The position numbers and the translations under genes are program-made. The notes beneath the pieces are model-generated. The model did not search any database, was not told the DNA's origin, and was given only the letters and a program-made list of their open reading frames with translations. DNA of 27,797 nucleotides from an uncultured Parabacteroides sp. (GTDB lineage Bacteria; Bacteroidota; Bacteroidia; Bacteroidales; Tannerellaceae): assembly GCF_905196875.1 (NCBI RefSeq), contig NZ_CAJJWO010000066.1, forward strand, positions 1-27,797, given 5' to 3'. Of the stretch, positions 8,117-15,192 are shown in pieces (positions within the stretch are counted from its first letter, which is position 1; each line of letters opens with the position of its first letter).

Positions 8117-10348
8117 ATGAAGACAAATGTAGAAAAACTAGTATTGAGTTGTGTGGCCTTATCTTTGTTTACTACCTCGTGCCTGACCGGACAGAAGGGG
8201 ACAGAAGCAACTCTTGCTGAAAGACGGGAAAAAACCGCCTTTCAAACCGGACAACCCTGGAAACCTACAACTGATGTACGTGCCGATGTGGCTATCGTCT
8301 ATGGAGTGGGAGGGAACCCTTCCGAGAAACGTTCGGGATTAACTTTTGAACAACGCGTACAAAGCTGGCGTGATAAAGGTTACACCACCCATTTTATGAC
8401 GGGTATTGCCTGGGGAGAATATCAGGATTATTTTACCGGCCAATGGGATGGCAAATGGCACCTGGATGAAGGACAGGTAACAATGAAAGGGGATACGATC
8501 TGGCATGGCCACATGGTTCCCTATATTGTTCCTTCAAAGAATTTTATCAAGTATATGCAGGAACAGCATATAAAAAGAGTGATAGATGCCGGTATCGACG
8601 CCATTTATCTGGAAGAACCGGAGTTCTGGGCCCGTGGCGGGTATAGTGATGCCTTTAAACGGGAGTGGAAAGAATATTACGGTTTCGACTGGCGTCCGCA
8701 ACATGAGTCGGCAGAGAATACCTACCTTTCCAATAAACTGAAATACCATCTGTATTACCGCGCATTGAACGAGTGTTTTACCTATGCCAAGGAATACGGT
8801 AAAAGCAAAGGGATGGATGTTCGTTGTTATGTTCCTACCCATTCGCTGGTGAATTATTCGCAATGGCAGATCGTCAGTCCCGAAGCAAGCCTGGCTTCTC
8901 TTCCTTGTGTGGACGGGTATATTGCCCAGGTGTGGACAGGAACATCACGCGAGCCTAACTATTTCAACGGAGTAGCGAAAGAACGTGTCTTTGAAACGGC
9001 TTTCCTTGAATATGGCTGTATGGAATCGATGACGGCTCCGACTGGTCGTAAGGTCTTTTTCCTGACCGACCCGATTGAAGACTGGCCTCGCGATTGGGCT
9101 GACTATAAGAAAAACTATCAGGCAACGTTTACGGCGAAGTTGTTGTATCCGAATAATAATAACTACGAAGTAATGCCCTGGCCGGATCGTATTTACGAAG
9201 GTCTGTACCGCGTCAGTGCCAACAGTGAAGAGAAAGCACGTATTCCCCGTTTCTACTCTACTCAGATGCAGGTAATGATCAATTCATTGAATAATATGCC
9301 GCTATCCGAGAATAAGGTTTCCGGTTCTTCCGGCATTAGCGTGTTGATGGCTAACTCATTGATGTTCCAGCGTGCTCCTCAACCGGTTGCCGGTTATGAC
9401 GATCCGCAGTTGTCGAACTTCTACGGACAGGCTTTGCCATTCCTTAAACGGGGTGTGCCTGTGCATCTGCTGCATATTGAAAACGTGGCTTATCCCGAAA
9501 CATGGAAGAACACCAAAGTATTGCTGATGACTTACTCTAATATGAAACCGCTGGATAAGGAAGTACATAAACATATTGCCGACTGGGTTAACAATGGCGG
9601 TGTACTGGTTTACAGCACACGCGATACCGATCCTTTCCAGTCGGTACAGGAATGGTGGAATCAGGGCGATGAAAAATATAAAGCTCCTTCGCAGCACCTG
9701 TTCAGCCTGATGGGTATCGATAAAAAGGCCAAAGAAGGCGAATATACGTATGGTAAAGGAACTGTATGCGTTGTTCGTCAGGATCCGAAGGAATTTGTAT
9801 TGAAAGAGAATGCCGATAAGGATTACGTAGCCCTGGTTAAACGTATGTTCGAGGAGAAAGCGAATGCCGGAAATCTTCAGTTCAAGAATAGCTTCTATCT
9901 GGAAAGAGGTTATTACGACCTGGTATCCGTATTGGATGAAGGTATGATCAGTAATGAACCGTATGTTGTGAAAGGCAGACTGATCGATTTGTTCGATCCT
10001 GAATTACCTGTCTTGAGTGAAAAAGTAGTAAAGCCGGGCGAACAAGCTTATTTGGTGAATATAGACCGGGTGGAAGATCAAAGTAAGCCACAGGTATTAT
10101 GCGGTGCAGCTCGCGTGTATGATGAAAAAGCAGGCAGGAATACTTATTCGTTTGTGGCTAAAAGTCCGATCAGCACTACGAATGTGATGCGGGTTTTATT
10201 GCCACAGAAGCCAGAGAAGATAACGATTTCGGGAGCTACGGGAAAGGAAGCCGCCAATGTCGCTCATAACTGGGACGAGACAAGTAAGACCTGTTTCCTG
10301 ACTTTTGATAATGATCCGGAAGGTGTTGTCGTGTCTATAGATTGGTAA
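8117..10348 (+). CDS. Putative glycoside hydrolase lipoprotein with GH42-like architecture, family unassigned
   Basis: A 743-residue lipoprotein (lipobox Cys22, TTSC). I do not recognise a named CAZy family. Residues about 55-390 look like a TIM barrel: alternating hydrophobic strands (VAIVYGVGG, IDAIYLEEPEFW, VFFLTDPIEDWP) and conserved acidic residues E166, E167, E169 and D318. Residues about 405-560 resemble a glutamine-amidotransferase-like domain (ISVLMANSL; VLLMTYSNMKPL; WVNNGGVLVYSTRDTDPF), the same arrangement as the trimerisation domain of GH42 beta-galactosidases. A small beta domain ends the protein. The E166/E167 cluster at the end of a strand is my best candidate for a catalytic acid. 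Its place between a SusCD pair and two GH92 genes argues for a role in degrading a mannose-containing glycan. Linkage and sugar are unknown, and no acceptor-side evidence is visible. Confidence 0.6.
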   Translation: MKTNVEKLVLSCVALSLFTTSCLTGQKGTEATLAERREKTAFQTGQPWKPTTDVRADVAIVYGVGGNPSEKRSGLTFEQRVQSWRDKGYTTHFMTGIAWGEYQDYFTGQWDGKWHLDEGQVTMKGDTIWHGHMVPYIVPSKNFIKYMQEQHIKRVIDAGIDAIYLEEPEFWARGGYSDAFKREWKEYYGFDWRPQHESAENTYLSNKLKYHLYYRALNECFTYAKEYGKSKGMDVRCYVPTHSLVNYSQWQIVSPEASLASLPCVDGYIAQVWTGTSREPNYFNGVAKERVFETAFLEYGCMESMTAPTGRKVFFLTDPIEDWPRDWADYKKNYQATFTAKLLYPNNNNYEVMPWPDRIYEGLYRVSANSEEKARIPRFYSTQMQVMINSLNNMPLSENKVSGSSGISVLMANSLMFQRAPQPVAGYDDPQLSNFYGQALPFLKRGVPVHLLHIENVAYPETWKNTKVLLMTYSNMKPLDKEVHKHIADWVNNGGVLVYSTRDTDPFQSVQEWWNQGDEKYKAPSQHLFSLMGIDKKAKEGEYTYGKGTVCVVRQDPKEFVLKENADKDYVALVKRMFEEKANAGNLQFKNSFYLERGYYDLVSVLDEGMISNEPYVVKGRLIDLFDPELPVLSEKVVKPGEQAYLVNIDRVEDQSKPQVLCGAARVYDEKAGRNTYSFVAKSPISTTNVMRVLLPQKPEKITISGATGKEAANVAHNWDETSKTCFLTFDNDPEGVVVSIDW

Positions 10349-10369
10349 TATCATTAATAGATTCAAACG

Positions 10370-10418
10370 CAATTAATTTTAATTGTGTTCTTCTGCTATA
10401 AAATAGTGATTATCTTTG
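10370..10418 (+). promoter_or_regulatory. Candidate promoter and small inverted repeat before the GH92 genes
   Basis: TATCTTTG at 10411-10418 is a perfect TAnnTTTG -7 element 54 bases before the first GH92 start. Upstream, CAATTAA (10370-10376) and TTAATTG (10379-10385) form an inverted repeat with a 2-base gap, a possible operator. No TTTG is at the expected -33 spacing. The 124-base gap holds nothing else that I recognise. Confidence 0.5.
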
Positions 10419-10472
10419 TGCTATTAAAGATCAATGAATGTATTAGTAATTGAACCAAATATAAACTAAATC

Positions 10473-12821
10473 ATGAAAAGAAAAAGTGTATGCGCTTTCG
10501 CTTTGGCTGTCATGTTGGCTTTTGTAGGAAAGCCTGCTATGGCTGCTTCAGGAAATGAAGCGTTTGATCCGGTAGAGTACGCACTACCGTTGATGGGAAC
10601 TCAGTCGAGTTTCGAGCTGTCGACAGGAAACACGTATCCGGCCATTGCCCGTCCGTGGGGTATGAATTTCTGGACTCCCCAGACCGGAAAGATGGGCGAC
10701 GGATGGCAGTATGTATATACCGCCAATAAGATCAGAGGGTTTAAACAGACTCATCAGCCGAGCCCGTGGATCAACGATTACGGACAGTTTGTCATCATGC
10801 CTGTCGTAGGTGCTCCCGAGTTTGACCAGGATAAACGTGCCAGCTGGTTCTCACATAAGAGTGAGGTGGTAAAACCTTATTATTATAAAGCATACCTGGC
10901 AGATCACGATGTGATCACTGAGTTGACACCGACTGACCGTGCCGCTCTTTTCCGTTTCACCTTCCCGGAGAACGATCATTCTTATATCGTTGTCGATGCA
11001 CTCGATAATGCTTCGTATATCAAAGTGATCCCCGAAGAAAACAAGATCATCGGTTATTCGACAAAGAACAGTGGGGGAGTACCCGAAAACTTCAAGAACT
11101 ACTTTGTCATAGAGTTCGACAAACCTTTCACTTATGAAGCTACTTTTGCCGATAACTCTTTGAAAGAAGGAGCTAAGGAACAGACCAGCAAACATGTGGG
11201 AGCTGTGATCGGTTTCAAAACAAAGAAAGGCGAGATCGTTCATGCCAAGGTAGCCTCTTCATTCATCAGCTTCGACCAGGCTGCCGTGAATATGAAGGAA
11301 CTGGGTAACGACTCTTTCGAAACGTTGATGGCTAAAGGCAAACAAGCCTGGAACGATGTACTCGGTAAGATCGAGGTGGAAGGCGGTTCGTTGGACCAGT
11401 ATCGCACATTCTATTCTTGCATGTACCGTGCCCTGCTTTTCCCCCGCAAATTCTACGAAATAGATGCAGCAGGCAAAGTGGTTCACTACAGCCCGTATAA
11501 CGGCGAAGTATTGCCCGGCTATATGTTTACCGATACCGGTTTCTGGGATACTTTCCGTGCCCTGTTCCCATTCCTGAACCTGATGTTCCCGACTATGAAC
11601 AAGGAAATGCAGGAAGGTCTGATCAATACCTATAAGGAAAGCGGTTTCTTCCCTGAATGGGCAAGCCCCGGTCACCGTGGCTGTATGGTCGGCAACAACT
11701 CGGCCTCCGTTCTGGTAGACGCTTATATGAAAGGTGTGAAAGTAGACGACCTGGAAACTCTTTATAAAGGCCTGATTCACGGAACGGAAAACGTACATCC
11801 TACTGTTTCTTCCACCGGCCGTTTGGGACATGAATACTACAATAAACTGGGTTATGTTCCCTACGATGTGAAGATCCATGAAAATGCAGCTCGTACGCTT
11901 GAATATGCCTATAACGACTGGTGTATTTACCAGATTGCCAAAGAACTGGGTCGTCCGAAGAAAGAACTCGAGCTGTACGCAAAGCGTGCGATGAACTATA
12001 AGAACCTGTACGATAAGGAAAGTAAACTGATGCGTGGTAAGAATGCCGACGGTACATTCCAGTCACCGTTCTCTCCGTTGAAATGGGGGGATGCCTTTAC
12101 CGAAGGAAACAGCTGGCATTACACCTGGTCTGTCTTCCACGATCCGCAGGGACTGATCGATCTGATGGGCGGTAAGGATTCTTTCGTTATGATGCTCGAC
12201 TCCGTATTTGCCGTTCCGCCGTTGTTCGACGACAGCTATTACGGACAGGTGATCCACGAGATCCGTGAAATGCAGATTATGAACATGGGTAACTATGCAC
12301 ACGGTAACCAGCCGATCCAGCACATGATCTACATGTACAACTACGCCGGACAACCCTGGAAAGCACAGTATTGGGTACGCGACGTGATGAACAAGATGTA
12401 CACCCCGACCCCCGACGGTTATTGCGGTGACGAAGATAACGGACAGACTTCTGCCTGGTATGTATTCTCTGCTCTTGGTTTCTATCCTGTAGCTCCGGGA
12501 ACGACCCAGTATGTCTTGGGTGCTCCGTTGTTCAAGAAAGCAACTTTGCATTTCGAAAACGGAAAGAACCTGGTAATCAACGCTCCTGAAAACAGCGACA
12601 AGAACATCTATATCGAGTCGATGTCGTTCAACGGTGTGAACTATACCAAGAACTATCTCGACCATAACGAACTGCTGAAAGGCGGTGTTCTCGACATCAA
12701 GATGGGCGACAAACCCAACCTGAACAGAGGCGTTAACCCGGAAGACCTTCCTTATTCATTCTCTGTCAATGACGAGAACTTTAAGAAGCTGGTTCCGGCT
12801 GCAAAGTCAAAAAAGAAATAA
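10473..12821 (+). CDS. GH92 exo-alpha-mannosidase, probably alpha-1,2-specific
   Basis: A 782-residue glycoside hydrolase of family 92, the calcium-dependent inverting alpha-mannosidases. The signal peptide ends near AMA-AS (residue 24) with no lipobox, so it is probably periplasmic. Catalytic candidates are Glu544 (FTEGNSWHYTW) as general acid and Asp653/Asp655 (GDEDNGQ) as base. Their spacings, 109 and 111 residues, equal those I recall between Glu533, Asp642 and Asp644 of B. thetaiotaomicron BT3990. With the same offset of 11, Trp99, His595 and Glu596 fall on the Trp88, His584 and Glu585 of BT3990 that mark alpha-1,2 specificity. Family motifs WDTFRALFP and NYAHGNQP are intact. It lies 12 bases before a second GH92 and should release terminal mannose from imported oligosaccharides. 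Confidence 0.93.
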   Translation: MKRKSVCAFALAVMLAFVGKPAMAASGNEAFDPVEYALPLMGTQSSFELSTGNTYPAIARPWGMNFWTPQTGKMGDGWQYVYTANKIRGFKQTHQPSPWINDYGQFVIMPVVGAPEFDQDKRASWFSHKSEVVKPYYYKAYLADHDVITELTPTDRAALFRFTFPENDHSYIVVDALDNASYIKVIPEENKIIGYSTKNSGGVPENFKNYFVIEFDKPFTYEATFADNSLKEGAKEQTSKHVGAVIGFKTKKGEIVHAKVASSFISFDQAAVNMKELGNDSFETLMAKGKQAWNDVLGKIEVEGGSLDQYRTFYSCMYRALLFPRKFYEIDAAGKVVHYSPYNGEVLPGYMFTDTGFWDTFRALFPFLNLMFPTMNKEMQEGLINTYKESGFFPEWASPGHRGCMVGNNSASVLVDAYMKGVKVDDLETLYKGLIHGTENVHPTVSSTGRLGHEYYNKLGYVPYDVKIHENAARTLEYAYNDWCIYQIAKELGRPKKELELYAKRAMNYKNLYDKESKLMRGKNADGTFQSPFSPLKWGDAFTEGNSWHYTWSVFHDPQGLIDLMGGKDSFVMMLDSVFAVPPLFDDSYYGQVIHEIREMQIMNMGNYAHGNQPIQHMIYMYNYAGQPWKAQYWVRDVMNKMYTPTPDGYCGDEDNGQTSAWYVFSALGFYPVAPGTTQYVLGAPLFKKATLHFENGKNLVINAPENSDKNIYIESMSFNGVNYTKNYLDHNELLKGGVLDIKMGDKPNLNRGVNPEDLPYSFSVNDENFKKLVPAAKSKKK

Positions 12822-12833
12822 ACAGACAGGTAT

Positions 12834-15113
12834 ATGAACGTAAACAAGAAAATTAAAACAGGTGTAGCCTTGCTGGCTTCCGCATTTCTGCTGGCCTCTT
12901 GTACGGTCGGAGGCGATGTCTCTTTGCAGAAAAGCCCGGTAGACTATGTAAACCCTTACATGGGAAATATCAGTCACCTGCTGGTGCCTACCTATCCGAC
13001 GATACATTTACCTAACAGCATGCTCCGTGTTTATCCGGAGCGTGCCGACTTTACAGGCGATATGTTGAGCGGGTTGCCGATTATCGTGACCAGCCACCGC
13101 GGAAGCTCTGCCTTCAACCTGAGTCCGTATCAGGGGGAAGAGTCCGGACTGAAACCGGTTATCAACTACAGTTACGATCACGAAAAGATCCATCCGTACC
13201 GTTATCAGGTATATCTGGACGACAACAATATCGATGTGGACTATGCCCCGTCTCACCAGAGTGCGGTATATAGTATCACCTTTGAAGGACAAGGCCCGGC
13301 TTATCTGGTATTCAACAGCCGTAACGGTCAGTTGAAGAGCGATGGCAAGAACATCAGCGGCTACCAGTTTGTAGATAAAAAGACGAAAGTTTACCTGTAC
13401 GCCGAAACCGACAAAGCCCCGCAGCAATGCGGTGTGTTGGCTGACAACACCGTGAAGTACGGGGAAACCTCTGTGGAAGGAAAAGACGCCGCTCTGGTGT
13501 TGGCTTACGGCAACGATGTCAAGCAACTGGGTATTCGTTACGGTATCTCTTTTATCAGTGAAGAACAGGCAAAGAAGAACCTCGAACGCGAGATTGCCGC
13601 TTACGATGTCGATGTAGTAGCCAAGATCGCCCGCAACGACTGGAACGAAGCTCTCGGCAAGATCCAGACACAAGGTGGAACAGACAACGACAAGATCGTA
13701 TTTTATACCTCTCTCTACCGCTGCTACGAACGTCCGGTCAACCTGAGTGAAGACGGCCGTTATTACAGCGCTTTCGATGGTAAGATACACGAAGACGGCG
13801 GTCGCCCGTTCTATACCGACGACTGGATCTGGGATACTTACCGTGCCACTCATCCGCTGCGAATCCTGATCGACAATGAGGAAGAAAGCAATATGATCAA
13901 CTCCTTCCTATTGATGGCCGAACAGATGGGTACGAACTGGATGCCGACTTTCCCGGAAGTAACCGGCGACTCCCGCCGTATGAACTCCAACCATGCCGTT
14001 GCCACCGTGATCGATGCCTGGAGAAAAGGCGTACGCGGTTTCGACCTGGAGAAAGCCTATATCGCTTCAAAGAAAGGTATCGAAGAAAAGACCTTGATCC
14101 CCTGGTCGGCAGCTCCTGCCGGATGGCTCGACGAGTTCTATAAGGAACACGGATATATCCCGGCATTGAAACCCGGCGAAAAAGAAACAGTAGCGAATGT
14201 CTCCATCTGGGAAAAACGCCAGCCTGTAGCCGTTACCTTAGGTACGGCTTACGACCAGTGGTGTCTCTCACAGATTGCAGCCGAATTGGGTAAGGAAGAT
14301 GAAGCGAAGCATTATCTGCGCGAATCATACAACTATCGCAACCTGTTTAATCCGGAAACCCGCTTCTTCCATCCGAAGGATAAAGACGGTAAATTCATCG
14401 AACCACTGGATTATCGTTATGACGGTGGCCTGGGAGCACGCGATTACTATGACGAAAACAACGGCTATATCTATCGTTGGGACGTACAGCATAACATCGG
14501 CGACCTGATCTCTATGATCGGTGGTGATAAAGTTTTCACTTCGGCTCTCGATTCTATGTTTAACGAACCGCTGGGTATGTCCAAATGGAGTTTTTATTCT
14601 TTCCTGCCTGACCATACCGGTAACGTGGGAATGTTCTCGATGGCGAACGAACCTAGTTTGCATATCCCGTATCTGTATAACTACGCCGGCCAACCCTGGA
14701 AAACGCAGAAACGTATCCGTACGCTGTTGAACCAGTGGTTCCGCAACGACCTGATGGGTGTTCCGGGTGATGAAGACGGTGGCGGTATGTCGGCATTTGT
14801 CGTATTCAGCCAGATGGGCTTTTATCCGGTTACTCCCGGTTCACCTACGTATAATATAGGTAGCCCGGTATTTACCGATGTGAAGGTAGACCTGGGTAAC
14901 GGCAATACGTTCGAAATCAAGGCAAATAATGCCTCCGAAGAGAATAAGTACGTACAATCGGCCAAATTGAACGGTGAAGTACTGAACCAGCCCTGGTTCC
15001 AGCACAGCGATATCGCTCAGGGCGGTCTATTGGAATTGGAAATGGGCCCGCGGGCTAATAAGGCATGGGGTACTGCAACACCTCCTCCTTCTGCTGCTCC
15101 GATGCCGAAATAA
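12834..15113 (+). CDS. GH92-family glycosidase lipoprotein, divergent specificity
   Basis: A 759-residue GH92 protein with a lipoprotein signal peptide (LLASC, Cys23), hence membrane anchored. The general acid aligns at Glu541 (YDENNGYIYRWDV, matching the E-x7-W spacing of the upstream paralogue) and the base pair at Asp646/Asp648 (GDEDGG). WDTYRATHP is also conserved. The His-Glu dyad and the Trp of the upstream enzyme are not: the dyad site reads His594-Thr595, and the N-terminal loop is SHRGSSAFNLSPYQG. The calcium/His region reads FSMANEPSLH instead of YAHGNQPIQH. It therefore probably acts on a different linkage (alpha-1,3, alpha-1,4, alpha-1,6 or a substituted mannose), working with the first enzyme. 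The C-terminal tail is rich in Pro and Ala. A bidirectional terminator follows and closes the locus. Confidence 0.9.
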   Translation: MNVNKKIKTGVALLASAFLLASCTVGGDVSLQKSPVDYVNPYMGNISHLLVPTYPTIHLPNSMLRVYPERADFTGDMLSGLPIIVTSHRGSSAFNLSPYQGEESGLKPVINYSYDHEKIHPYRYQVYLDDNNIDVDYAPSHQSAVYSITFEGQGPAYLVFNSRNGQLKSDGKNISGYQFVDKKTKVYLYAETDKAPQQCGVLADNTVKYGETSVEGKDAALVLAYGNDVKQLGIRYGISFISEEQAKKNLEREIAAYDVDVVAKIARNDWNEALGKIQTQGGTDNDKIVFYTSLYRCYERPVNLSEDGRYYSAFDGKIHEDGGRPFYTDDWIWDTYRATHPLRILIDNEEESNMINSFLLMAEQMGTNWMPTFPEVTGDSRRMNSNHAVATVIDAWRKGVRGFDLEKAYIASKKGIEEKTLIPWSAAPAGWLDEFYKEHGYIPALKPGEKETVANVSIWEKRQPVAVTLGTAYDQWCLSQIAAELGKEDEAKHYLRESYNYRNLFNPETRFFHPKDKDGKFIEPLDYRYDGGLGARDYYDENNGYIYRWDVQHNIGDLISMIGGDKVFTSALDSMFNEPLGMSKWSFYSFLPDHTGNVGMFSMANEPSLHIPYLYNYAGQPWKTQKRIRTLLNQWFRNDLMGVPGDEDGGGMSAFVVFSQMGFYPVTPGSPTYNIGSPVFTDVKVDLGNGNTFEIKANNASEENKYVQSAKLNGEVLNQPWFQHSDIAQGGLLELEMGPRANKAWGTATPPPSAAPMPK

Positions 15114-15130
15114 TCGAAATACAGTATAAT

Positions 15131-15166
15131 AAAAAGCCGGTTGATTCTTTTTCAACCGGCTTTTTT
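15131..15166. terminator. Bidirectional intrinsic terminator
   Basis: A 14-base perfect stem (15131-15144 with 15152-15165), starting AAAAAGCCGG on one side and ending CCGGCTTTTTT on the other, with a 7-base loop. A-tract and T-tract ends let it stop both the PUL transcript and the convergent kinase transcript that ends at 15193. Confidence 0.92.
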
Positions 15167-15192
15167 GTTGCCTTATTCGTTCTATATTGTTC

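Noticed and set aside
11259..11879. 206-codon open frame opposite the first GH92 gene
   Set aside because: It lies wholly inside a strongly conserved GH92 coding region and has no family features.
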